Part shown: in pieces, positions 36,134 to 43,959 of the stretch
Layout: each line of letters opens with the position of its first letter
How positions within the stretch are numbered: position 1 is the first letter of the stretch
Source of the DNA: Clostridiales bacterium
Lineage (GTDB): Bacteria; Bacillota; Clostridia; Christensenellales; Borkfalkiaceae
Assembly: GCA_003538975.1 (NCBI GenBank)
Contig: DPQQ01000010.1
Span: 28,466-92,465, forward strand
Direction of reading: 5' to 3'
Length of the DNA stretch: 64,000 bases
The notes under the pieces: model-generated
Seen by the model: the letters and a program-made list of their open reading frames with translations, nothing else
What the model was told of the DNA's origin: nothing
The model's database searches: none
Translations under genes and position numbers: made by a program

Positions 36134-36775
36134 ATGGAAGGAAAAATTTATATTTTAGAAGACGACGCCGGCATATCGGGCCTTATAAAAGTCGCGCTTG
36201 AAATGAACGGTCTTAAGGTAAAAGCTTTCGGCTCGGTAAAAGAGTTCGAAGAAGCGTTCGGCGACGAGATACCCGATCTCGCGCTGCTCGATATAATGCT
36301 GCCCGACGGAAGCGGACTTGACGCGCTTAAATACGTCAAATCGAAAAATGCGGAAGTTCCGTGCATAATGCTTTCGGCGCTCGGCAAAGAAGAAGACAGG
36401 GTAAACGGACTGAATACCGGCGCAGACGACTATATAACGAAGCCGTTTTCGGTCCTGGAACTCACCGCAAGGGTAAACGCGAGGCTCAGGGGAAACAGAA
36501 AAAAGACGTTGCTTACCGTTAAAAACGTAACGCTCGATACGGAGACTTTTTCGGTAACGGTGGACGGCGAAAACGTAACGTTAAACAAAAAAGAGTTCGA
36601 ACTCTTAAAAACCCTTATGTTAAATACCGGCAAAGTAATGACGAGAGAAAAACTTTTGTCTTCGGTATGGGGTTACGACGACGGCGAAACCCGTACTCTC
36701 GATAATCACGTCGCAAGGCTCCGTAAACTCGGAATAGGGATAGAAACGGTTTTCGGCGTCGGTTACAGATTTTAA
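36134..36775 (+). CDS. phoP: Response regulator, OmpR/PhoP family
   Basis: A 213-residue regulator: receiver domain (acidic pair EDD at 9-11, phosphoacceptor D53 in LLDIMLPDGSG, conserved threonine/lysine in ITKPF) and a C-terminal winged helix (FELLKTLMLNTGKVMTREKLL, WGY, RTLDNHVARLR, GVGYRF). It is a little short, with a compact linker. Location directly after pstB and before a sensor kinase points to phosphate control; this is inferred from the neighbours and not from specific residues. A weak AGAGAAG site precedes the ATG. Confidence 0.85.
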   Translation: MEGKIYILEDDAGISGLIKVALEMNGLKVKAFGSVKEFEEAFGDEIPDLALLDIMLPDGSGLDALKYVKSKNAEVPCIMLSALGKEEDRVNGLNTGADDYITKPFSVLELTARVNARLRGNRKKTLLTVKNVTLDTETFSVTVDGENVTLNKKEFELLKTLMLNTGKVMTREKLLSSVWGYDDGETRTLDNHVARLRKLGIGIETVFGVGYRF

Positions 36776-36804
36776 TCATAAAATATTCGATTTAAAGGCG
36801 AAAA

Positions 36805-38148
36805 ATGAAACGAAAAATATTATGGCTGTCGGTAGCGACGGTTTTTATAAGCGTAATCGTGTTCGGAATCGCTTCGACGATTATGTACTATAATTCTTCG
36901 GTCGATTCCGGCGAAGAATACCTTAAAGTTTATATGAACTCTTTCGATTCCTCAAAATATTCGTTTGACAAAACGGGAGCGGAGGATTTTTCTTCCGTAC
37001 TCGGCGGGGCGCGCGTTACGTTTATAGACGGCGACGGCTTCGTCATAGCGGACAGCGGCGAAAATATTTCGGGCTCCGATCACTCGAAGAGAGAAGAATT
37101 CGTTCTTGCGAAAAGAACCGGCGAAGGTTTTGCCGTAAGGTCGAGTTCTACTCTCGGCAAAAGAATGATGTACTATTGCCGGGCGGACAAAAGCGGAAAC
37201 TTTGTAAGAATATCCGCTTTTACCGATACTTACTGGATGATTTTTATTAAAACTCTTCCGACCGTCGCGCCTTTCTTTTTCGTCATGCTCGCGCTCTGCG
37301 TGATATTCGCGAGTTTAAGCAAGGACTTTGTATTAAAACCAGTTAAAAAACTCGCGGAAGAAGCTGTAAGAACGGACAGCGTGGTTACAAAGGAAGAAGA
37401 GCTTAAACCGATAGCCGATATTCTCAACGAGAGAAGCCGCAATATAAAAAAGCAGATGGCGGAGATAAAAGAAGAAAAAGAACTCGTCGAAAAGGAAAGA
37501 CTCTCGAAAGACGAATTCATCTCCAACGTAACGCACGAAATGAACACTCCGCTTACTTCCATACACGGCTACGCGGAACTTTTATCGGCGGGCGGAATGA
37601 CCGAAGAGCAGAAGTCGGCGGCTTACAGGACGATAATAAGTCAGAGCGAGCGGCTCACGAATCTCATTACGTGCATAATAAATTACAGCGAGATAGAGAG
37701 CGACACCGCAGAAAACTATGAAGTGAACTTTTCCGGAATAGCGAGAGATATGATAGACTCTCTCAAGCCGGAGTTCGACAAAAGGAATATAACGGTTGAA
37801 GAAAACATTTCGGACAACGTTATCGTTTCAAGCAGAAACGAATACGTTACCGAAATAACCGGCAATCTTATCCGCAACGCGATAAAATATAACAAGGACG
37901 GCGGAAAAATAACAGTCACTCTCGACAAAACGGGCTTTACGGTAGAAGATACGGGGATAGGCATAAAAGAAGAAGATCTTCCGAAAGTATTTTCGAGATT
38001 TTTTACCGCGGACAAATCGCACGGCGGAAAGAACGGCGGTTTCGGTCTCGGGCTTGCCGTAGTCAAAAAGATATGTTTAAAGCACGGCTGGCGTATAGGC
38101 GTTAAAAGCGAATACGGCAAAGGAAGCAAATTCACGGTAAATTTTTAA
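36805..38148 (+). CDS. phoR: Sensor histidine kinase, PhoR-type
   Basis: A 447-residue membrane kinase. Two transmembrane helices (about 5-27 and 146-170) enclose an extracellular sensor of ~120 residues, followed by a short coiled linker. The HisKA box holds the phosphoacceptor H244 (VTHEMNTPLTS). The ATPase domain shows the N-box NLIRNAIKYN, G1 VEDTGIGI, the F-box FSRFFT and G2 GFGLGLAVVKK, all intact. It follows phoP by 29 bases and ends the operon at a strong terminator. AAAGGCG serves as ribosome site. Its ligand is not visible; by position it senses phosphate status through Pst. Confidence 0.85.
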   Translation: MKRKILWLSVATVFISVIVFGIASTIMYYNSSVDSGEEYLKVYMNSFDSSKYSFDKTGAEDFSSVLGGARVTFIDGDGFVIADSGENISGSDHSKREEFVLAKRTGEGFAVRSSSTLGKRMMYYCRADKSGNFVRISAFTDTYWMIFIKTLPTVAPFFFVMLALCVIFASLSKDFVLKPVKKLAEEAVRTDSVVTKEEELKPIADILNERSRNIKKQMAEIKEEKELVEKERLSKDEFISNVTHEMNTPLTSIHGYAELLSAGGMTEEQKSAAYRTIISQSERLTNLITCIINYSEIESDTAENYEVNFSGIARDMIDSLKPEFDKRNITVEENISDNVIVSSRNEYVTEITGNLIRNAIKYNKDGGKITVTLDKTGFTVEDTGIGIKEEDLPKVFSRFFTADKSHGGKNGGFGLGLAVVKKICLKHGWRIGVKSEYGKGSKFTVNF

Positions 38149-38184
38149 AATAAACAAAAATAAAAAATAAAATAAAAGAAAAAT

Positions 38185-38217
38185 AAAAGGCGGTAAGAAA
38201 AACTTATCGTCTTTTTT
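38185..38217. terminator. Intrinsic terminator of phoR, possibly also of SRP RNA
   Basis: GGCGGTAAG pairs with CTTATCGTC (two G-U pairs) around AAAAA, then TTTTTT. The stem and A/T flanks also work on minus, where the SRP RNA gene ends. Almost the same hairpin stands ahead of pstS at 32481. Confidence 0.75.
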
Positions 38218-38261
38218 ACCGCTTATATTCAAAAAGTACCGTGAATTTTCATCCGACGACA

Positions 38262-38502
38262 AATATCCCGCCGGGGACTTTACAGGTAACTACTGCAAAG
38301 CTACCTTATGGCACACGCAGAAGACCGTTTAGTGCTGCTATATTCCTATCCTGACACGGTTCGCGGGACTGCGTTGCATAAGACCTTGTTATCAACATCC
38401 CTTATAAAGTTCTGCACGAAATAAAAATCGCCTCGTGAAACATTCAGCCTTGCTGAGCGAATTGCAAGTAACAGGGCATCGCTATCTCCCCGCCTATCAC
38501 GG
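38262..38502 (-). ncRNA. ffs: Bacterial large signal recognition particle RNA
   Basis: The scaffold RNA of SRP, which with Ffh delivers membrane proteins to FtsY and the translocon. Read on minus, the 5' Alu part (GGGGAGATAGCGATGCCCTG, then AGCAAGGCTGAAT) matches the large Firmicutes SRP RNA, and the S domain has the diagnostic GTGTCAGG, GGAA and AGCAGCAC sequence with closing arms ACCGT/ACGGT. A ~240-base size fits. The ends are approximate (5' end near 38502, 3' end near 38262). No promoter was pinned down. It lies antisense between phoR and the T-box. Confidence 0.88.
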
Positions 38503-38687
38503 TTTAAATATTTTAACCCATTTTAATAAAAAAATCAACGTTTTTTAAAAGATATTTTTCGTCTTACCGTAACTTTGCCTTAAAAACGACAGTAATTTAC
38601 GAAAAATCATTCAAAATAATCGGTTTTATCAAAAACGCTTTACAAAACGCAAAAAAAATAGTAATATTATAGCAAATATAATAAAAG

Positions 38688-38912
38688 GCTATGACGAAGG
38701 ACAAGTTTTTATATTTGCGCCCGAAAGAGAGCCGCGACGGTGCGATGCGGCGGAAACGGAATTTAAAAATATCACCTTTCAGCCCGGATTGCGAAATTAA
38801 AGTAGCTTTCCGCGGGAACTCCCGTCACAGAGTAATAAGCGCGCCCGTTTCTTAGGGCGAATAAGAGTGGTACCGCGGATAACCCGTCTCTTTTTACGAG
38901 ACGGTTTTTTAT
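38688..38912 (+). promoter_or_regulatory. T-box leader (isoleucine) upstream of ileS
   Basis: Uncharged tRNA-Ile binding to this leader lets transcription read into ileS. The diagnostic T-box AGAGTGGTACCGCGG is at 38864-38878. The stem I side carries AGAGAGCCGCG, and ATC at 38771-38773, before ACCTTTCAGC, is the likely Ile specifier codon. The terminator is CCGTCTC (38884-38890) with GAGACGG (38898-38904) and six T. The 5' end is approximate. The specifier call is tentative; the T-box itself is clear. Confidence 0.88.
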
Positions 38913-38951
38913 TTTAAAAACAAATTCATTTATAAATAAAAGGAGAGCAAA

Positions 38952-41900
38952 ATGTACGATAAAGTAGATACGTCGATGAACTTTTTACCGAGAGAGAAAG
39001 AAGTTCTCGATTTCTGGAAACAGAACGAAATTTTCGAAAAAGTATTGAAACTTAACGAAGGCGCGCCCGAATTCACCTTTTACGACGGTCCTCCGACGGC
39101 TAACGGAAAGCCGCATATAGGACATATTTTAACGAGAGTAATAAAGGATATTATTCCGAGATACAGAACGATGAAGGGTTACCACGTCGCTCGTAAAGCG
39201 GGCTGGGACACTCACGGACTTCCGGTAGAACTCGAAGTCGAAAAATCTTTGGGTATAAACGGCAAACCGCAGATCGAAAATTACGGTATCGAGCCGTTTA
39301 TCAAAAAGTGCAAAGAGTCGGTCTGGAAGTATAAAGGCGAATGGGAAAAAATGTCCGACAGAGTAGGTTACTGGGCGGATATGGAACACCCGTACGTTAC
39401 TTACGACGATAATTATATCGAATCGGAATGGTGGGCGTTAAAGACCATCGCCGACAAAGGACTTTTATACAAAGGTTATAAAATAGTGCCTTACTGCCCG
39501 CGTTGCGGCACCGCGCTTTCTTCGCACGAAGTCGCGCAGGGCTATAAAGACGTTAAAGAAACTTCCGTTTTCGTAAAATTCAGAGTAAAAGGGGAAGAGA
39601 ATAAGTTTTTCTTAGCCTGGACGACCACGCCGTGGACTCTTCCGTCGAACGTAGCTCTCTGCATGAATCCGAACGAAACATACGTCGAAATAAAAACCGA
39701 AGAATGTAATTATATTCTTGCGAAAGCTCTCGTCGGAAAGCTTTTCGAAGAAGGCTCTTATGAAGTCCTTTCCGAAAAGACCGGCAAAGATTACGAATAC
39801 GCAGAATACGAACCGCTTTTCGATTTCGTAAAAGACGATCTTAAAAACAAGGGATACAAGGCTTACTATGTAACTAACGCCGACTACGTTACCATGGACG
39901 ACGGCACGGGTGTAGTTCATATCGCTCCCGCTTTCGGCGAAGACGATCATCAGGTAGGCGACAGATATAATCTCCCCGCCGTAAAACTCGTAGACGGACA
40001 GGGTAAACTCACTGCGGAATGCGGCGAATTTGCGGGCATATTCGTAAAAGACGCCGATAAACTCATTATTAAAAATCTTAAAGAAAAGGGACTTTTGTTC
40101 AAAACTCTCGAATTTACTCACAGCTATCCTTTCTGCTGGAGATGCGACACGCCGCTTCTTTACTATCCGAGAGAATCCTGGTTCATCAAAATGACCGCGG
40201 TAAAGGACAGACTTTTAGCCGTAAACTCTTCGATAAACTGGATGCCCGAAACGATAGGTACCGGCAGAATGGGCAACTTCCTCGAAAACGTCATCGACTG
40301 GGGGCTTTCGAGAGACAGATACTGGGGAACTCCGCTCCCTGTATGGAAGTGCGACAAGTGCGGCAAGATGCACGTCGTCGGCAGTAAAGCGGAACTTAAA
40401 GAATTAGGACACATAGACGGCGATATAGAACTCCACCGTCCGTACATCGACGCCGTAACTTGGGATTGCGAATGCGGCGGCAAATTCGTGAGAGAAAAAG
40501 AAGTAATCGACTGCTGGTTCGACTCCGGTTCGATGCCTTTCGCGCAGCTTCACTATCCGTTCGAGAATAAAGATCAGTTCGAAAAGCACTTCCCGGCGGA
40601 CTTTATTTCGGAAGCGATCGACCAGACGAGAGGATGGTTCTATACTTTGATAGCCATTTCAACCCTTTTGTTCGATAAAGCGCCCTTCAAAAACTGCATA
40701 GTTTTAGGACACGTCAACGACAAAAACGGCATAAAGATGAGCAAGCACAAAGGTAACGTCGTAGATCCGTGGTCGGTACTCGACAAACAGGGCGCGGACG
40801 CAGTAAGATGGTACTTCTATACGGGTTCCGCTCCGTGGCTTCCTTCGAGATTCTACGAAGAAGCCGTATCCGAAGCCCAGCGTAAATTCATGGGAACGTT
40901 GTGGAATACTTACGCGTTCTTTGTGCTCTATGCCGACATCGACGGCTACGATCCCTCGAAGTACGACCTTAAAAACTGCAAACTCACCACTATGGACAAG
41001 TGGGTTTTATCAAAACTCAACACTCTCGTAAAAGACGTGGATAACGGTCTTAACGACTATAAAATTTTCGAAAGCGCGAGAGAAATGCAGGACTTTACCG
41101 ACGAACTTTCGAACTGGTACGTACGCCGTTCGAGAGAAAGATTCTGGGGCAAAGGCATGGACGACGATAAGGTAGCCGCTTATACCACGCTTTACACCGT
41201 TCTTTCGACGATGGCTAAAATCTCGGCGCCGTTCACTCCCTTTATGGCGGAATCCATTTATCAGAATATCGTAAGAAGATTCTATAAAGACGCGCCCGAA
41301 TCGGTACATCTCTGCTCTTATCCCGCCGTAAACGAAGAACTTATCGACGAAAAGCTCGAAAAGGGCATGGAAGAAGTTCTTAACATAGTAGTTCTCGGCA
41401 GGGCCGCGAGAAACTCTTCGAACATAAAGAACAGGCAGCCGCTTAAAAAGGTATTCGTTTGCTCCGAAACGGCGAGCGTTCTTCCCGCGGAACTTTCGGA
41501 TATAGCCAAAGACGAACTTAACGTAAAAGAACTCGAATATTTAACCAAAGCAAACGAATTTATCACATATACCCTTAAACCGCAGCTTAAAACGTTAGGA
41601 CCCAAGTACGGAAAGATGCTCGGCTCGGTCAAAAAGTTCTTATCGACATGTAATGCGGACGAAGTAGTGGCGACGGTAAGAGAAGGCAAAACTTATAAAA
41701 CCGAGTTCGAAGGCAACGAATTCGAATTCACTGCGGACGATCTTCTTATTTCTTCCGAATCGAAGGAAGGTTTCGCTTCCGAGAGCGGCAACGGCATGAC
41801 CGTAGTTCTCGACACCGAAGTAACGCCCGAACTTAAACTCGAAGGAAACGTAAGGGAAATCGTTTCCAAAGTTCAGACCATGCGTAAGGAAGCCGGCTTC

Positions 41901-42089
41901 GAAGTAACCGATCACATAAACGTATATTACAAAGCGGACGGAGAAGTGAAAGAAGCTTTCGAAAAGGGTAAAGACAAGATAATGACCGTAGTTCTCGCGG
42001 AAACTTTAAACGAAGGCGAAAACGAAGGCTATACACAGGAAATAGACGTAAACGGCGAAAAAGCGACCGTTACGATAGCAAAAGCATAA
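38952..42089 (+). CDS. ileS: Isoleucyl-tRNA synthetase, type 2 (IleS2-like)
   Basis: Class I synthetase that charges tRNA-Ile and edits valine. HIGH is at 55-58 and KMSKHKGN starts at 595. The 1045-residue length, the stretch GWDTHGLPVELEVEKSLGI and the SDRVGYW segment place it with the eukaryote-like type 2 enzymes rather than the ~930-residue type 1 form with a C-terminal zinc site. Type 2 enzymes often tolerate mupirocin (established for the class; not tested here). The CP1 editing domain is present (AWTTTPWTLPSNVALC, DDGTGVVHIAPAFGEDD). AAAGGAGAG precedes the ATG, and the T-box sits just upstream. Confidence 0.95.
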   Translation: MYDKVDTSMNFLPREKEVLDFWKQNEIFEKVLKLNEGAPEFTFYDGPPTANGKPHIGHILTRVIKDIIPRYRTMKGYHVARKAGWDTHGLPVELEVEKSLGINGKPQIENYGIEPFIKKCKESVWKYKGEWEKMSDRVGYWADMEHPYVTYDDNYIESEWWALKTIADKGLLYKGYKIVPYCPRCGTALSSHEVAQGYKDVKETSVFVKFRVKGEENKFFLAWTTTPWTLPSNVALCMNPNETYVEIKTEECNYILAKALVGKLFEEGSYEVLSEKTGKDYEYAEYEPLFDFVKDDLKNKGYKAYYVTNADYVTMDDGTGVVHIAPAFGEDDHQVGDRYNLPAVKLVDGQGKLTAECGEFAGIFVKDADKLIIKNLKEKGLLFKTLEFTHSYPFCWRCDTPLLYYPRESWFIKMTAVKDRLLAVNSSINWMPETIGTGRMGNFLENVIDWGLSRDRYWGTPLPVWKCDKCGKMHVVGSKAELKELGHIDGDIELHRPYIDAVTWDCECGGKFVREKEVIDCWFDSGSMPFAQLHYPFENKDQFEKHFPADFISEAIDQTRGWFYTLIAISTLLFDKAPFKNCIVLGHVNDKNGIKMSKHKGNVVDPWSVLDKQGADAVRWYFYTGSAPWLPSRFYEEAVSEAQRKFMGTLWNTYAFFVLYADIDGYDPSKYDLKNCKLTTMDKWVLSKLNTLVKDVDNGLNDYKIFESAREMQDFTDELSNWYVRRSRERFWGKGMDDDKVAAYTTLYTVLSTMAKISAPFTPFMAESIYQNIVRRFYKDAPESVHLCSYPAVNEELIDEKLEKGMEEVLNIVVLGRAARNSSNIKNRQPLKKVFVCSETASVLPAELSDIAKDELNVKELEYLTKANEFITYTLKPQLKTLGPKYGKMLGSVKKFLSTCNADEVVATVREGKTYKTEFEGNEFEFTADDLLISSESKEGFASESGNGMTVVLDTEVTPELKLEGNVREIVSKVQTMRKEAGFEVTDHINVYYKADGEVKEAFEKGKDKIMTVVLAETLNEGENEGYTQEIDVNGEKATVTIAKA

Positions 42090-42092
42090 TTT

Positions 42093-42968
42093 ATGAGAAC
42101 CGCAAACTGGAAAGATTTTTCCGTCATAACGACGGGAGACGGATATAAGCTCGAACGCTGGGGAAAGGTAATTCTTTTACGCCCCGATCCGCAGGTTATA
42201 TGGAAGTCTTCCGCCGATATGGACGGCTATAAAAACCTGAACGCGAAATACATCCGTTCCGAAACGGGCGGCGGAAAGTGGAAAATACTTAAAAGTTTTC
42301 CCGAAGAATGGAACGTTTCGTATAAAGATCTGACGTTCAAAATAAAGCCCATGGGATTCAAGCACACGGGGCTTTTTCCCGAACAGGCGGTCAACTGGGA
42401 TATAATGACCGACCTTATTAAAAATGCAGAAAGACCGATAAGCGTGCTTAACCTTTTCGCTTACACGGGCGGCGCGACCGTCGCGTGTCTGAAAGCGGGC
42501 GCTTCGGTATGCCACGTGGACGCGGCTAAAGGAATGGTCGAAAGAGCGGGCGAAAACGTAAGACTTTCCGGCTTGAAAGACGCGCCCGTCAGATACATTA
42601 TAGACGACTGTAAAAAATTCGTCGAAAGAGAAATAAGAAGAGGAAGAAGATACGACGCGATAATAATGGATCCTCCGTCTTACGGCAGGGGACCGAACGG
42701 CGAAATGTGGAAGCTCGAAACCGAACTTTTCCCGCTCGTCGAACTCTGCGCCAAAGTTTTGTCGGATAAACCGCTGTTCTTTTTAATAAACAGCTACACG
42801 ACGGGACTTCAGCCGCAGGTCATCAAAAACGTGCTTACTCTCAATCTTAAAAATCTCGGCGGATATTTTGGTGCTTACGAAGTCGGACTCCCGACCGAAG
42901 ACGGCATAGTTCTGCCGTGCGGCTGCTCTGGAATCTGGTCCGAAAGACCTGTGGACAAAAGGTTATAA
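42093..42968 (+). CDS. Class I SAM-dependent methyltransferase, RlmI/RlmK-related, no PUA
   Basis: A 291-residue methyltransferase. SAM motif I reads VLNLFAYTGGATVACLKAGA, and IIMDPPSYGRG is the substrate-loop motif; HVDAAKGMVERA carries the acidic ligand for the ribose. It lacks the PUA domain of the RlmI copy at 30 kb, and the catalytic SSCSH of m5C enzymes is not present, so the modification made (probably on rRNA) may be m7G- or m2G-type as in RlmK/RlmL relatives; this is inferred. The start lies 3 bases after the ileS stop, with no clear ribosome site, so translation is probably coupled. Shares the T-box-regulated transcript. Confidence 0.78.
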   Translation: MRTANWKDFSVITTGDGYKLERWGKVILLRPDPQVIWKSSADMDGYKNLNAKYIRSETGGGKWKILKSFPEEWNVSYKDLTFKIKPMGFKHTGLFPEQAVNWDIMTDLIKNAERPISVLNLFAYTGGATVACLKAGASVCHVDAAKGMVERAGENVRLSGLKDAPVRYIIDDCKKFVEREIRRGRRYDAIIMDPPSYGRGPNGEMWKLETELFPLVELCAKVLSDKPLFFLINSYTTGLQPQVIKNVLTLNLKNLGGYFGAYEVGLPTEDGIVLPCGCSGIWSERPVDKRL

Positions 42969-43045
42969 AAAGCCAGGCTTATTTACGCTTGATTTTTCAG
43001 CCGTAATATTGTAAAATAATAAAATCAAACTTAAACGGATTTTAT

Positions 43046-43756
43046 ATGGAAGATTTGATAATTTTATACGAAGACAATCACATAATCGTCGTTCTTAAAC
43101 CGCAGAACGTGCCTACGTGCGAGGACGAAAGCAAAGATAAAGACCTTCTTAATATGGTCAAAGAATATATAAAGGTTACCTATCATAAACCGGGCAACGT
43201 CTACGTCGGACTTATCCACAGACTCGACAGACCTACCGGCGGCGTAATGGTATTCGCTAAATCTTCAAAAGCCGCGGGCAGACTTTCCGAACAGATGAAG
43301 ACCGGCGACTTTGAAAAGAAGTATCTTACCGTTCTCGTTCAGACACCCAAGGAAAAGAAGGCCGTTTTAACCAACTACCTTAAAAAGAACGCGGTAAACA
43401 ACATGGTATATATTTCTTCGCAGGCGGTCGAAGGCGCGAAAATGGCTCAACTCGACTATACCGTAGTAGACGAAAAGGAAGGCTTATGCCTTGCCGAAGT
43501 TCGTCTTCATACCGGTCGCAGTCATCAGATAAGAGTTCAGATGAGCGCGATAGGCTGTCCGGTTTACGGAGATATGCGTTACGGCGGCGAAAAGGCTAAA
43601 AAAGGCAAGCTCGCGTTGTGGGCGTATTACCTTGCGTTCACTCACCCTGTCACGGGGGAGAGAATGGTCTTTAAGGTTCAGCCGCCCGAAGACGTTGTTC
43701 CCTGGACGCTTTTCGATACCGGAAGCTTTATGGAGACGGTAAAACCCGAAGTTTAA
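43046..43756 (+). CDS. RluA-family pseudouridine synthase without S4 domain
   Basis: A 236-residue enzyme that isomerises uridine in rRNA or tRNA. The catalytic aspartate D61 sits in HRLDRPTGG; the C-terminal RNA-binding part carries LHTGRSHQIRVQM, and the fold ends with VYGDMRYGG. It lacks the N-terminal S4 domain seen in the second copy (46.3 kb). Short members like this are common in Clostridia and the target base is not known. Weak ACGGA site before the ATG. The gene ends at a hairpin that overlaps the next promoter. Confidence 0.88.
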   Translation: MEDLIILYEDNHIIVVLKPQNVPTCEDESKDKDLLNMVKEYIKVTYHKPGNVYVGLIHRLDRPTGGVMVFAKSSKAAGRLSEQMKTGDFEKKYLTVLVQTPKEKKAVLTNYLKKNAVNNMVYISSQAVEGAKMAQLDYTVVDEKEGLCLAEVRLHTGRSHQIRVQMSAIGCPVYGDMRYGGEKAKKGKLALWAYYLAFTHPVTGERMVFKVQPPEDVVPWTLFDTGSFMETVKPEV

Positions 43757-43870
43757 GCGGATTTACGGCATAAAGCGGCTTTTTTACGCAAAAAATGCCG
43801 CGCAAATAAAAGCAAAAAGCGTAAAACGCAATAAAATCAGGTATTTTTTATTTAATATTTAAAATAATTT

Positions 43871-43902
43871 AAAGGGTTGTATTGACAAACGACCCTTTTT
43901 AA
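43871..43902 (+). terminator. Intrinsic terminator of the pseudouridine synthase gene, overlapping a promoter
   Basis: AAAGGGTTGT (43871-43880) pairs with ACGACCCTTT (43889-43898) with one G-U pair and an 8-base loop, then T residues. The loop holds the TTGACA of the next promoter. It can also be read as an operator-like palindrome. Confidence 0.65.
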
Positions 43903-43910
43903 TGTAAAAT
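43882..43910 (+). promoter_or_regulatory. Strong sigma-A promoter for the surface protein
   Basis: TTGACA (43882-43887), a 17-base spacer and TAAAAT (43905-43910), 49 bases before the ATG. The -35 lies in the loop of the preceding hairpin. Confidence 0.75.
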
Positions 43911-43959
43911 ATATAAGAATATTGTGTAACATTGCGCATTATGCGCTAAGGAGTTATAA

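Noticed and set aside
39612..40121. 169-codon minus-strand ORF within ileS
   Set aside because: Antisense shadow of a conserved synthetase domain.
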